Positions 43,473 through 53,900 are shown, counted from the first letter of the stretch. The stretch: 64,000 nt of DNA from Saccharothrix syringae (GCF_009498035.1 NZ_CP034550.1:6696001-6760000), one strand, 5' to 3'. Program-made: numbers and translations. The notes: generated from the letters alone by a model not told the origin.

Positions 43473-44675
43473 TCAGCCCGCGAGCAGCGCGGCCAGCCGT
43501 TCCGGGGCGTCGTTCAGCACCAGGGCCGCCGCGCCCCGGGCGCCGGCGCTGTCGCCGAGGGCGCCGGGCACCACCCGCAGCCGCTGGGTGTGCGAGCCCA
43601 TCGCGTTGCGCCGGACGGCGTTGCGGACCGACTCCAGCAGGACCTCGCCGGTGGCGACCAGTTCGCCGCCGATGACGACCAGTTCCGGGTTGAACATGGT
43701 GACGGCCTGGGCCAGCGCGCGCCCCACGGCCTCCCCCGCGTCCGCCACCGCCCGGATCGCGCCCCGGTCGCCCGCCCGCACGAGGTCGACCAGGTCCGCC
43801 GTCGACACGGCGGCACCCGCGACGGCCGTCAGCAGGCGGGTGATCGCGGTGGGGTTGGCGACGGTCTCCAGGCAGCCCCGGTTGCCGCACCGGCAGATCA
43901 GGCCGTGCGGCTCGACGGACAGGTGGCCCAGCTCCCCCGCCAGGCCGCCGGACCCCAGCAGGAGCCGGCCCGCGCAGAGCAGGCCGGCGCCGATGCCCGT
44001 CGACAGCCTGAGGTAGACCACGTCGCCGGACTCGCGGGCCGCCCCGTAGCGGTGTTCGGCGAGCACGCCCGCGTTCGCGTCGTTGACCAGGGACACCGGG
44101 AAGCCGGTGCGCCCGTGCAGCTCCTCGGCGGGCCGCACGCCCACCCAGCCCGGCATGATGCCCTCGGCGCGCAGCGCGCCGTCCCGGTCGACCGGGCACG
44201 CGATCCCGACGCCGACGCCGAGGACGCGGTCCGCGGGCACGCCGGCCTCCCGCCGGACCTGGTCGACCAGCTCGGCCGTGCGGGTCAGCACCGCGGCCGC
44301 GTCGTGGTCCACCGCGCGCGGCAGCACGTGGTCCCGGACCGGTGCGCCGACGAGGTCGCACAGCATGACGCGGATGTGGTCGTGGCCGATGTCCACGCCG
44401 ACCGCGTAGGCCGAGGCCGGGTTGAGCGCCAGCGCGCGCGGGGGGCGCCCGGTGCCCGGGTTGCCCCCGGGGATCGCGCCCTCGTCGGTGACGATGCCGG
44501 ACCTGATCAGGTCCGCGGTCACCGATCCCACGGTGGCCCGGGCCAGCCCGGTGCGGCGGACCAGGTCGGTGCGGGACAGGCGGTGCGCCCGGACCAGGGC
44601 CCCCAGCACCCGCACCCGGCCGAGGTTGCGCAGGGTGATGGGCACGTCGACGTCGGCCGGCGAGGTGGGCGGCAT
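43473..44675 (-). CDS. ROK-family transcriptional regulator (second)
   Basis: The 400-residue protein has a winged helix (RVRVLGALVRAHRLSRTDLVRRTGLARATVGSVTADLI) and a ROK domain with YAVGVDIGHDHIR, VVYLRLSTGIGAGLLCAG, and the intact zinc motif CRCGNRGC. It is divergent from a GH3 enzyme and probably represses it. A TATCGT -10-like element lies only six bases before the ATG, so the message may be leaderless. Unlike the ROK protein at 22.7 kb, its zinc motif is canonical. Confidence 0.9.
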   Translation of the reverse strand: MPPTSPADVDVPITLRNLGRVRVLGALVRAHRLSRTDLVRRTGLARATVGSVTADLIRSGIVTDEGAIPGGNPGTGRPPRALALNPASAYAVGVDIGHDHIRVMLCDLVGAPVRDHVLPRAVDHDAAAVLTRTAELVDQVRREAGVPADRVLGVGVGIACPVDRDGALRAEGIMPGWVGVRPAEELHGRTGFPVSLVNDANAGVLAEHRYGAARESGDVVYLRLSTGIGAGLLCAGRLLLGSGGLAGELGHLSVEPHGLICRCGNRGCLETVANPTAITRLLTAVAGAAVSTADLVDLVRAGDRGAIRAVADAGEAVGRALAQAVTMFNPELVVIGGELVATGEVLLESVRNAVRRNAMGSHTQRLRVVPGALGDSAGARGAAALVLNDAPERLAALLAG

Positions 44676-44685
44676 CCCGACACGA

Positions 44686-44739
44686 TAACCGGGGCCCCTT
44701 CCGGTTACGCCGACTTCGGCACCGGGACGCGTCCGGTTG
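44686..44739. promoter_or_regulatory. Repeated CCGGTT elements between ROK and GH3 genes
   Basis: TAACCGG (44686-44692) and CCGGTTA (44701-44707) are inverted with eight bases between. A further direct copy lies at 44733-44739; CCGGTTACGCCGA and CCGGTTGCGCCGA differ at one base. They flank the ROK promoter and precede a TTGACT element (44753-44758) pointing towards the GH3 gene, so they are the likely ROK operators. Confidence 0.55.
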
Positions 44740-44868
44740 CGCCGATGTGGCGTTGACTTCCGCCTGAACACGGCGAAACGTGTGTTCTGCGCCACACCGC
44801 CGACGACGTCCGCGTGGCGACAACTCCCGTGATGCCCGCGGCACCCGTGCCCGATCCCGGAGGTAGTC

Positions 44869-47800
44869 ATGTCTTCAGCCCATCCCGGTCGACGACGGGT
44901 CGGCGTGGCCGCGGCCGCCGTGCTGCTCGCCGCGGCGACCGTCCCGGCGGCCGTGGCCGACACCGCGAGACCGCCGGCCGCGGTCCCACCGATCTACCTG
45001 GACACCCACCACACCTTCGCCGAACGCGCCGCCGACCTGGTGTCCCGGATGAGCCTGGACGAGAAGGTCCCGCAGCTGCGCACCAGCAGCGCGCCCGCGA
45101 TCCCCCGGCTGGGCGTGCAGCAGTACACCTACTGGAGCGAGGGCCAGCACGGCCTCAACACCCTCGGCGCCAACACCGACCACGGCAGCGTCGGCGGCGG
45201 CGTGCACGCCACCAGCTTCCCGACCAACTTCGCCGCCGCCATGTCCTGGGACCCGGAGCTGGTCTACCGGGAGACCACGGCCATCTCCGACGAGGCGCGG
45301 GCGGTGCTGGACCCGTCGCTGTGGGGCGTCGCCCAGAACAACCTCGGCCCGTCCCCGGACAACTACGGCTCGCTGACCTACTGGGCGCCCACGGTCAACA
45401 TGGACCGCGACCCCCGGTGGGGGCGCACCGACGAGGCGTTCGGCGAGGACCCCCTCCTGGTCGCGCGGATGGCCGGGGCGTTCGTCAACGGCTACCAGGG
45501 CCAGACCCGCAACGGGCAGCCCACGTCGCGCTACCTGAAGGTCGCGGCCACGGCCAAGCACTACGCGCTCAACGACGTGGAGGACAACCGGCACGCGGAC
45601 AGCTCGGACACCACCGACGCCAACATCCGCGACTACTACACCCCGCAGTTCCGCAGCCTGGTCGAGAAGGCGCGCGTCTCCGGCCTCATGACGTCCTACA
45701 ACGCGATCAACGGGACACCGGCCCCGGCCGACACCTACACCGCCAACGCACTCGCGCAGCGCACCTACGGGTTCGACGGCTACACCACCTCGGACTGCGG
45801 CGCGGTGGGCGACATCTACTCGCCGGGCGGCCACAACTGGGCGCCGCCGGGCTGGACCACCGCCACGGCCGCCGGCGCCACGGTGTGGACGAACACCGCG
45901 ACCGGCGGGCAGGTGTCGGGCGCGGCGGGCGGCCAGGCGTACGCCCTGCGCGCGGGCACGCAGCTCAACTGCACCGGCGCCGAGGCCACCCCGCGCAACA
46001 TCCGGGAGGCGATCGCCGCGGGCGTGCTCGACGAGGGGGTCGTCGACGACGCGCTGACCCACGTGTTCACGCTGCGGATGCGCACCGGTGAGTTCGACCC
46101 GCGGGACCGGGTGCCCTACACCCGGATCACCAAGGACCGGATCGAGAGCCCCGCGCACCGCGACCTGGCCGAGGAGGTCGCGACGAACTCGCTGGTGCTG
46201 CTGGAGAACGACCCGGTGCCGGGCACGGCCGACCCGCTGCTGCCCGCCGACCCGGCGAAGCTCGGCCACGTGGTCGTGGTCGGCGACCTGGCGAACAAGG
46301 TGACCCTGGGCGGCTACTCGGGTGATCCGACGTTCCGGGTCAACGCGGTGCAGGGGATCACCTCGGCGGTGCGGGCGGCCAACCCGGGCGCCTCGGTGGT
46401 CTTCGACGCCTGCGGCACGTCCACCAGGGCGACGACCGCCGCCGCCTGCGCCGCGGACACCCTGGCCGCGATCCGGACCGCCGACCTGGTCGTCGTGTTC
46501 GTCGGGACCGACGAGCGGGTCGCGGGCGAGGGGCGCGACCGCGCCACCCTGGCCATGCCGGGCAACTACGGCTCGCTGATCGAGCAGGTCCGGGCGGTCG
46601 GCAACCAGCGGATGGCGCTGGCCGTGCAGGCGGGCGGCCCGGTGCGGCTCGACGACGTGCGGGACGCCTTCCCCGCCGTCGTGTTCAGCGGCTACAACGG
46701 CCAGGGCCAGGGCACCGCGCTGGCCAACGTGCTGTTCGGGGAGCACAACCCGAGCGGGCACCTGAACTTCACCTGGTACCGGGACGACGCGCAGCTGCCG
46801 GACCTGAAGAACTACGGGCTGACCCCGTCGCAGACCGGCGGCCTCGGCCGCACCTACCAGTACTTCACCGGCACGCCCAGCTACCCGTTCGGGCACGGGC
46901 TGAGCTACACCACGTTCCGGTACTCGCACGTCACCACCGACTCGGCCGCCGTCACCGCCGACGGGAGCGTCGTCGTGGGGGTCGACGTCACCAACACCGG
47001 CGCGGTACCGGGTGCGGCCGTGGCCCAGCTGTACGTGGCCACCCCGTTCACCGTCGCGGGGGTGGAGCTGCCCCGTCAGCGGCTCGCCGGCTTCCGGAAG
47101 ACCCCGGTGCTGCGCCCCGGCGAGACCCGGCACCTCACGATGCCGGTGCGCGTGGCCGACCTCGCGACGTGGGACCAGCAGCGCCTGCGGCAGGTCGTCC
47201 ACAACGGGCGGTACGCGTTCGGCGTGGGCCCCGACTCCGGCCACCTGGAGGGCTCCGCGGACGTGGTCGTGACGGGCTCGATCACGCCCAGGGTCCGGCA
47301 CGTCACGGTCCAGCCCGACCACGTCGTGTTCAGCCCGGGCGAGCGCTTCGACCTGACCGGCAGGAACCCGTGGATCGCCGACGTCACCGCGCAGGCGGAC
47401 CGGCACGCGCCCGCCGACCACGTCGTCGAGGCGGTCAACAACGACCAGTCGTTCGTCGACCTCCGGCACGCCCGCGTCCGCTACCGCAGCAGCGACCCGG
47501 ACGTGGCCAGGGTCGACGACCGCGGCACGGTGACCGCGGTCGCGCCCGGAGCGGCGACCGTCAGCGTCACCGTCGACGGGGTCACCGGCACCACGCCGAT
47601 CGTGGTCAAGCAGCCGTTCACGCTCGACGCGCCGACGACCATCCAACCGGGCTCGACGTTCACCGCGACCACCACCCTGCCCAACCCGGCGGGCGGATCG
47701 GGGCTGCGGCACGTCTCGATGAGCCTGGAGGCACCGGACGGCTGGACGGTGCGCGCGACCTCGCCGTCGACGTTCGCCAGGGTGGCGGCGGGCCGGACGG

Positions 47801-48513
47801 TGCGGACGACCTGGCGGGTGGACGTCCCCGACACCGCGCGGCCCGGCAGGTTCGGCCTCTCGGCGCTGGTCCGCTTCACCTCCGCCAACGGGCCGGGCAG
47901 CTCCTCGGACGCGACCACGCTGGTGCTGCCGCACCCGCCGTACCCATCGCTGGCGGCGGCGTTCAACAACGTGGCCGTCACCGACGACGGCAACACCGCC
48001 GCGGGCGACTTCGACGGTGACGGCTCCAGCTTCTCCGCGCAGGCGCTGGCCGCCGCCACGCCCAGCCTCACCCCCGGCGCCGCGTTCACCCACAACGGGC
48101 TGAACTTCACCTGGCCGGACGCGGCGCCGGGCACCCCGGACAACGTGGTGGCCGGCGGGCAGACCATCGCGATCACCGGCTCGGGCACCACGCTGGGCCT
48201 GATCGGCGCGGGCGACTACGGGGCGCCCTCCGGCACGGTGACGGTCACCTACACCGACGGCACCACCGGGACGGGCACCGTCACCTTCGCCGACTGGTGG
48301 ACCAACGTGGCGAACGGCGGTGACGTCCTCACCAGCGTGCCCTACATCAACAAGGCGTCCGGGCGGCAGGACCAGCGGGTGAGCCTGTACTACGCGGCGG
48401 TGCCGCTCCAGGCGGGCAAGACCGTGCGGTACGTGACGCTGCCGGACATCAGCGAGAAGGCGGTGAGCGGCAGCGTGGCGATGCACGTCTTCGCCCTCGC
48501 CATCGGCGGCTGA
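44869..48513 (+). CDS. Secreted multidomain GH3 beta-glycosidase
   Basis: The 1214-residue protein has a signal peptide (ending AAVA). The GH3 N-terminal domain includes WAPTVNMDRDPRWGRTDEAFGEDP, KHYALNDVEDNRHADSS and the nucleophile Asp in GYTTSDCGAVGD; the GH3 C-terminal domain includes VVVFVGTDERVAGEGRDRATLAMPG, and an Fn3-like domain follows. Further C-terminal are a Big_2-type Ig domain (RYRSSDPDVARVDDRGTV), a NEW3-like domain and a beta-sandwich ending in ALAIGG. The SDCGAV nucleophile context resembles beta-xylosidase/beta-glucosidase members, so xylan or glucan fragments are likely substrates. It is controlled presumably by the divergent ROK protein. Confidence 0.9.
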   Translation: MSSAHPGRRRVGVAAAAVLLAAATVPAAVADTARPPAAVPPIYLDTHHTFAERAADLVSRMSLDEKVPQLRTSSAPAIPRLGVQQYTYWSEGQHGLNTLGANTDHGSVGGGVHATSFPTNFAAAMSWDPELVYRETTAISDEARAVLDPSLWGVAQNNLGPSPDNYGSLTYWAPTVNMDRDPRWGRTDEAFGEDPLLVARMAGAFVNGYQGQTRNGQPTSRYLKVAATAKHYALNDVEDNRHADSSDTTDANIRDYYTPQFRSLVEKARVSGLMTSYNAINGTPAPADTYTANALAQRTYGFDGYTTSDCGAVGDIYSPGGHNWAPPGWTTATAAGATVWTNTATGGQVSGAAGGQAYALRAGTQLNCTGAEATPRNIREAIAAGVLDEGVVDDALTHVFTLRMRTGEFDPRDRVPYTRITKDRIESPAHRDLAEEVATNSLVLLENDPVPGTADPLLPADPAKLGHVVVVGDLANKVTLGGYSGDPTFRVNAVQGITSAVRAANPGASVVFDACGTSTRATTAAACAADTLAAIRTADLVVVFVGTDERVAGEGRDRATLAMPGNYGSLIEQVRAVGNQRMALAVQAGGPVRLDDVRDAFPAVVFSGYNGQGQGTALANVLFGEHNPSGHLNFTWYRDDAQLPDLKNYGLTPSQTGGLGRTYQYFTGTPSYPFGHGLSYTTFRYSHVTTDSAAVTADGSVVVGVDVTNTGAVPGAAVAQLYVATPFTVAGVELPRQRLAGFRKTPVLRPGETRHLTMPVRVADLATWDQQRLRQVVHNGRYAFGVGPDSGHLEGSADVVVTGSITPRVRHVTVQPDHVVFSPGERFDLTGRNPWIADVTAQADRHAPADHVVEAVNNDQSFVDLRHARVRYRSSDPDVARVDDRGTVTAVAPGAATVSVTVDGVTGTTPIVVKQPFTLDAPTTIQPGSTFTATTTLPNPAGGSGLRHVSMSLEAPDGWTVRATSPSTFARVAAGRTVRTTWRVDVPDTARPGRFGLSALVRFTSANGPGSSSDATTLVLPHPPYPSLAAAFNNVAVTDDGNTAAGDFDGDGSSFSAQALAAATPSLTPGAAFTHNGLNFTWPDAAPGTPDNVVAGGQTIAITGSGTTLGLIGAGDYGAPSGTVTVTYTDGTTGTGTVTFADWWTNVANGGDVLTSVPYINKASGRQDQRVSLYYAAVPLQAGKTVRYVTLPDISEKAVSGSVAMHVFALAIGG

Positions 48514-48517
48514 CCCA

Positions 48518-48561
48518 CCGCAGGTCCCGTGGTGTCGCTTCCGGCGCCACGGGACCTGCGG
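48518..48561 (+). terminator. Hairpin after the GH3 gene
   Basis: CCGCAGGTCCCGTGG (48518-48532) and CCACGGGACCTGCGG (48547-48561) form a perfect 15-bp stem with a 14-base loop, starting 4 bp after the stop. Confidence 0.8.
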
Positions 48562-48702
48562 CGTGGTGGACGTGAGCTTCGTGGTGAGCAGGATCGGTTG
48601 ACCGCCGCGCGAAACCCGGTGCGGGGTGCCGCAGGAGCGCCGGCCGAGCGGCCGATTTCCCCTGGCCGATCTCCGCGTCCCCGGGCAGGCTTCGGGTACC
48701 GC

Positions 48703-48721
48703 AGTGTCCTGGGGGGACACT
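48703..48721. promoter_or_regulatory. Inverted repeat before the unknown secreted protein gene
   Basis: AGTGTCC and GGACACT are perfect 7-bp inverted arms separated by five bases, about 70 bp before the start codon of the next gene. It is probably a repressor or activator site. Confidence 0.45.
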
Positions 48722-48791
48722 CAGACGTGTCAGCTGCGTCCTTCTTCGTCTGCGGTGAGCCGGTTCTTCCACCGAGAGGAAAACGAAGGCA

Positions 48792-49784
48792 ATGCCGTTA
48801 TCGAAGTCATCGCGCCGGTCACCCGCGCGCCTGCTCGCCGTCGCCCTGCTCGCCGGGGGCGTGCTCCTCGCCCCGAACGCCCTCTCCTCGGCCGCCACAC
48901 CGGACGAACCGGTCAAGGTGGCCACGCCGACACCCGATTCGCCCGTCAGCGGCAAGCTCGTGCCCGCGGTGCGCGGTGACGCGGCGAGGGCCGCGGCCGG
49001 TCCGCAGGTCAGCGCCGGGGTCCTCAGGCGCGGGGAGTCCTTCTCCGCCGACCGGGCCGACGCCGCCAGGACGTCCGGCGCCACGACCATCGTGCCGTGG
49101 AGCGGGTCCCTGCACGTCGTCTGGGGCGCGTTCCCGACCGTCTCGTCCATCGGGGCCCAGGCCACGCACACGGTCAACCCCGGCATCAGCATCCCGTCGG
49201 GCAACCCCGACGTGGTGTACGCCCCGACCCTCGTGCCCAGCGGCAAGACCTGCATCGAGGTCACCACGTTCTACTGGCAGGGCGGCAACGGCGTGGGCGC
49301 GTGGGACTGGTGCGCGGCCTCGCCCGGCTTCGCCGCCGTGGCCTGGATCGACTCCACCTTCCTGAGCACCTACACCGCGCCGTACCAGGGACTGCCCGCC
49401 TACGAGGTGCTGGACGTGCAGACCAACGCGGTCACCAACTCCTGGACCGCCTACCTCTACAACTACACGACCTCCAGCTGGGACGCGCTGTTCACCAGCG
49501 CCGACACCGCCAAGCTCAGCGAGACGCACGGCGGCTGGAGCATGTTCGAGGTCTACACCGAGTACAACCCCGCCACCGGCGAGGGCTACTACTGCACCGA
49601 GACCTACGGCACCCAATACCACGCCGCGAACCTCAAGATCAAGCTCGGCAGCACCTGGACCGCGCTGACCCCGGGCAACTCGAACGTCACGCCGCCGGGC
49701 AGCGTGAACAGCACCGATTTCGGCTGCTACGGCCTGTCCTTCACGCTCCAGACGGCGAACAGCCACTGGCAGGTCACGCACTGA
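48792..49784 (+). CDS. Secreted protein of unknown function
   Basis: The 330-residue protein has a signal peptide (ending LSSAA). A propeptide-like Ala/Arg-rich segment spans about 35-95, and the mature-looking domain starts near TIVPWSGSLHVVWG. That domain is rich in Tyr, Trp and Thr (TCIEVTTFYWQGGNGVGAWDWC, NSWTAYLYNYTTSSWDALF, GWSMFEVYTEYNP), and holds four Cys that may form disulfides. The composition suggests a beta-rich, possibly carbohydrate-binding or surface protein. I do not recognise a family. The next hairpin ends the unit. Confidence 0.75.
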   Translation: MPLSKSSRRSPARLLAVALLAGGVLLAPNALSSAATPDEPVKVATPTPDSPVSGKLVPAVRGDAARAAAGPQVSAGVLRRGESFSADRADAARTSGATTIVPWSGSLHVVWGAFPTVSSIGAQATHTVNPGISIPSGNPDVVYAPTLVPSGKTCIEVTTFYWQGGNGVGAWDWCAASPGFAAVAWIDSTFLSTYTAPYQGLPAYEVLDVQTNAVTNSWTAYLYNYTTSSWDALFTSADTAKLSETHGGWSMFEVYTEYNPATGEGYYCTETYGTQYHAANLKIKLGSTWTALTPGNSNVTPPGSVNSTDFGCYGLSFTLQTANSHWQVTH

Positions 49785-49789
49785 GCCCG

Positions 49790-49829
49790 CCGACCCGGTG
49801 CGGCGCCCGCGGGTGCCGCACCGGGTCGG
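49790..49829 (+). terminator. Hairpin after the unknown secreted protein gene
   Basis: CCGACCCGGTGCGGC (49790-49804) and GCCGCACCGGGTCGG (49815-49829) form a perfect 15-bp stem with a 10-base loop just after the stop codon. Apart from a 15-codon open frame (50071-50118), I see nothing else in the 395-bp region before the methyltransferase gene. Confidence 0.85.
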
Positions 49830-50070
49830 TGCGTCGCGGGATCGGGCCCCCACGGGAGTTCCGAGGTTGGGCGGAAGTCCTGCTGAACTCCGCTTGATCT
49901 GCCGTTGCCCGGGGCCGGGGAACGAGCCGCCGTGCCGGCGGTGGTCGCGCGGGCCGAGGGGTGGCCGCGAGGGTGGTGGTCGGGGTGAGGTTCGAGACCG
50001 TTGACAACTCGCTCGCCGATCGGGCGGGGTGCTGCTAACGTCTGGCCAACCGCTGATCGTGGAGGAAGCC

Positions 50071-50118
50071 ATGGCTGCCCGGAGCCTCACACCGGGCCTG
50101 CCCACCGGAGCCGTGTGA
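50071..50118 (+). CDS. 15-codon upstream open reading frame
   Basis: An ATG with GGAGGA four bases upstream opens the peptide MAARSLTPGLPTGAV, ending 61 bp before the methyltransferase start. The Shine-Dalgarno match is stronger than for most genes here. It may be a leader peptide controlling the methyltransferase, or it may be a chance frame; the peptide itself gives no clue to function. Confidence 0.35.
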   Translation: MAARSLTPGLPTGAV

Positions 50119-50179
50119 CGGTCCGGGCCGCCCGGTGACATCGCCCTCGACAAGCCGATGCACCGCAAGGAGCTTTCCC

Positions 50180-50935
50180 GTGTCCGCAATTCCTCCCCCC
50201 ACCTGGTACGTGGATTTCTTCACCGAACTGCCCAACGAGTTCTGGCGGCGCGCCGTGCCGCCGGAGGTCACCGTCGAGGAGATCGACTTCGTCGAGCAGC
50301 GCCTCGGTCTCGCGCCGCGCTCGGCGGTCCTGGACGTGCCGTGCGGCAGCGGGCGCCACAGCCTGGAGCTCGCCCGGCGCGGGCACCGGGTGACCGGGGT
50401 CGACCTGTCCGCCGAGGCGATCGGGCACGCCCGGCGCGCCGCCGCCGGGCTCGACGTCGAGTTCGTCCACGCCGACATGCGGGAGATCCCGCGGCACGGC
50501 GGGTTCGACGCCGCGGTGTGCCTGGGCAACAGCTTCGGCTACCTGGAGCTCGACGGCCTGCGGGAGTTCGCCGCCGCGCTGGGCGGGGCCGTCCGGCCCG
50601 GCGGCGGGCTGGTCGTCGACTTCGCCTCGGCGGCCGAGTCGATCCTGCCCGGTTACCGGGCCGAGCCGCGGACCATGACGACCGGGGACATCACCGTGCT
50701 CGCCACCGGCGAGTACGACGTTCCCGGGAGCCGGGTGCTCAGCCGCTACCGGTTCACCCGTGGCGGGGAAGAACTCGACGTGACCGCGATCCACCACGTG
50801 TACACGGTGGCGCAGGTCGTCGACCTGTTGTCCGGCAACGGGTTCACCGATGTCGAGCTGTTCGGCGGCCCGGGTGGCGAACCCTACGGGGTCGGTGCCG
50901 GCAGGCTGCTGCTGACCGCGCGCCGAACGGGCTGA
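50180..50935 (+). CDS. SAM-dependent methyltransferase (class I)
   Basis: The 251-residue protein has the Rossmann methyltransferase motifs: motif I AVLDVPCGSGRHSLELA, the acidic end of strand 2 VTGVDLS, motif with HADMREIP, and LGNSFGYLE. The GTG start has AAGGAG six to seven bases upstream. The N-terminal WYVDFFTELPNEFWRRAVP is characteristic of a group of class I methyltransferases without known substrate. It is a single gene, convergent with the large STAND protein gene. Confidence 0.85.
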   Translation: MSAIPPPTWYVDFFTELPNEFWRRAVPPEVTVEEIDFVEQRLGLAPRSAVLDVPCGSGRHSLELARRGHRVTGVDLSAEAIGHARRAAAGLDVEFVHADMREIPRHGGFDAAVCLGNSFGYLELDGLREFAAALGGAVRPGGGLVVDFASAAESILPGYRAEPRTMTTGDITVLATGEYDVPGSRVLSRYRFTRGGEELDVTAIHHVYTVAQVVDLLSGNGFTDVELFGGPGGEPYGVGAGRLLLTARRTG

Positions 50936-50942
50936 GCGGGTG

Positions 50943-50971
50943 CCCCGGCCGGGGTTCCGCCCCGGCCGGGG
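50943..50971. terminator. Bidirectional hairpin between methyltransferase and STAND genes
   Basis: The arms CCCCGGCCGGGG (50943-50954 and 50960-50971) pair with a 5-base loop. Each arm is itself a palindrome, so alternative folds are possible. Confidence 0.75.
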
Positions 50972-50991
50972 CCCGCACGGCGGCACCGCGG

Positions 50992-53900
50992 TCAGCAGAC
51001 CTCGCCCGCGAACGCCCCCTCGGGCAGGTCGTCGGGCCCCTCGGCCAACCCGCTGCGCCGCGCCAGCCCGCACACCGCCTCCGACCACGCCCGCGGGTCA
51101 CCGGGCTCCAGGCCGTCGACCTGGCCGTCCACGTTGACCCGCCAGGCGCGGGCGGGCACGTCCTCCAGGCGCGTGTCGTCGCGGCCGAGCAGCGCGGGCA
51201 GGCCCCACAGCACGTTGCGCGTCCACAGCTCCACCTGCTCGGCACCGCTGCCCTGTTCGACGAGGGTGACCTCCAGCTCGTCGGGGTCGTCGCGGAACCG
51301 CAGCGCGCCCACCACCGCCCCGGGAGGGGTGTCCAGGCGGTCCAGCGGCTCGCCGGTGCCCAGGTCGAACACCTCGACCGCGCCGGCGCGGGCGACGGCG
51401 ACCCGCCCGTCGCGCACGGCGATCGGGCCGCCCGGCGGATCGGCCTCGCCGTGGCGGAAGCGGGAGCCCGCGACCTCGTGCCCGTCGGCGAGGGCGTAGC
51501 GGCGGGTGAAGCCGTCGCCGCCCACCACGACCAGTTCGCCGCCGTCCGCGGCCACCCGCGGTTGGGCGGTTCCGGGCGGCAGCGCGACCGTGGCGCCGAG
51601 GCGTTCGCCGGACCTGGCGGACCACACGCTCAGGTCGTTCACGCGCCGCACCAGCAGGCGGTCGTCGTCCAGGAACGACGGCAGCGCGGGTTCCCCGTCC
51701 GGTGGGGTCGGTTCCGGGCCGGGCGCGGACAGCTCGCCGAGCGGCGCCAGGTCGGGCAGGTTCCACAGCCGGACGCGGTCGTCGGGGGTCCGGGTGGCCA
51801 GGGTCCGGGAGTCGGGTGACACGGCGTGGGCGTCGGGCAGGCCGTTGTCCTCGTGCGGCGGGGCGGTGACCACCCCGGCGACCCGCGACCTGGTCGCGGT
51901 CCGCCAGGTCTCGACCGCGCCGTCCGCCCGGAACAGCAGGACGTGCCCGCCGTCGGGGGTGACCTCGGCGCCGCGCGCCTCGACCAGCGCCCGGTCCAGC
52001 GCGTCCGGCGGCGGTACGCGCACCACCAGGACCGCACCCCGCTGCCCCAGCAGCACCCGGAACGCGCCGGAGCTCTCCTGCTCGACCGCCGCGACCTCGG
52101 TGCCGGACGGCACCCACGTGACCAGCCGGTCGCCGGGCGCGTCGGTCCGGCCCACCCACAGCGCCTGCACGAGCTCGCTGCCGCCGACCTCGGTGACCGC
52201 CCACGCCCGGCCGTCGCCGCTGAACCTGGGCACGTCCTCGTCGTGCGCGCAGAACAGGCCCTCCGGGGTGAGCCGCGCCCGCTCGGTCCCGGTGATCGCG
52301 CCGCGCGAGACCAGCGTGCCGCCGTCGCACCGGAACTCCAGCGGCTCGTCGGCGGTGGTCTGGTCGTACCGGGCCGCGGGCAGTTCGCGGGTGCCCGCCG
52401 CGGTCAGGCCGAACCACGTGCCCCGCCCCTCCACGACGACCTCGCCGGTGGGCAGCACGTACCGGAGGGACACCTCGTCGACCGCGGGGAGGCCCTGGGC
52501 GAACGTGCCGGGCGCGGTGAGCGTGGTCTCGGTGCCGGTGCCCAGGTCGACCAGGCGGACCTCGGACCGGTCGTGGGGCGCGAGCGCGAGCCACCGGCCG
52601 GACGGGTCGGCCTCGACCTCGCCGCCCCCGGTCGCGATGGTGCGCAGCACGGCGCCGGTGGCGGCGTCGCGGACCCGGACGGCGCCCTCGCCGCTCTCGG
52701 CGAACCGGTCCTCGCCGAGCCACCGCGGTTCGATCCCGCCGCCGGTCACCGGCACCTTCACCGCGGGCGTCGAGGCCACGTCCCACACCTCCGCCACCCG
52801 GTGGTCCCCGCCCAGCCGGACGACCCTGGTGCCCGCCGGGCTGGGCAGGGCGGTGCCGGGCACCAGCACCTCGGCGTGCCGCACGGACCGGGCCACCGAG
52901 AGCAGCGCGCCCCTGGTGCCCGGGGAGTCCGCGGTCAGCCAGGCCCGGACGGAGCCGTCGAGCCAGGTCTCCGGCTGCCACGGGTCCACCCGGCCGAGCA
53001 GGGTGGCCGCCGCGCCCGACGCCCGCGCGAGGTCCTGCTCGTCCGTGAGCCGGGTCGCCGCGAAGGCCAGCGAGGCGCCCAGGGCCACCACCAGGGCGAC
53101 GGCCCCGCCCCGCACGGCGACCCGGCGCCTGCGGCCCCGCACGGCGGCGTCGACGAACCGGCGCTGCCGGTCGGTCAGCTCCGCGCCGCGCTCCCCGAGC
53201 AGCGCCGCGGCCCGCCGGACCGCCCGGCCGCGCGGCAGCAGCGCCCGGTCCCGGCGGACCGCCCAGCGGCCGGCCAGGCGGTCGACCTCGTCCTGCCAGA
53301 GCCGGAAGTCGCGGTCGGCCTCCACCCAGCCGCGCAGCCGGTCCCAGTGCCGCACCAGCGACTCGTGCGCCAGCTCCACCGCGGCCGGCCCGAGGGTGAC
53401 CAGGCGGGTGCGGGCCAGCTCGACCGCGACCGGCCCCAGCTCCTCCAACGGCACGGCGCGGCGGGTGAAGCCGCCGTTGGCCAGCGGGCTGACCAGCTGG
53501 GTCAGCACCCGGCGGACCTGCTCGGGGTCGAACCGCCGCCACACCTGCTCGGCGTAGGTGGACACCGCGCCGCCGACGCCGCCCAGCTCCCGGTACGCCC
53601 GGTGGGTCAGCACGCCGCGGTGCTGCCGCTCCCACAGCAGGGTCAGGGTGAACTCCAGCAGCGGCAGCGGGTTCCGCTCGCCGTCCAGGTCCTCCAGCAG
53701 CACGTCGGCGAGCCCCGGTTCCAGCACCGGCATCCCGGGCACGGCCAGCGGCCCCTCGACCACCTCCCGCAGCTCCGCCGGGCCCGGCGCGCCGAGGGTG
53801 TCGGTGCGGCCGGCCAGCCGCGAGCCGAACGCCGGGTCGGCCAGCAGGCGGTCCAGCGGCTCGGTGGTGGTGGTGACCACCAGGTCCACCCGCGGGGTGC

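Noticed and set aside
44875..48720. Reverse open frame of about 1280 codons opposite the GH3 gene
   Set aside because: Shadow frame of the GH3 coding sequence; no domain, start signal or sensible composition.
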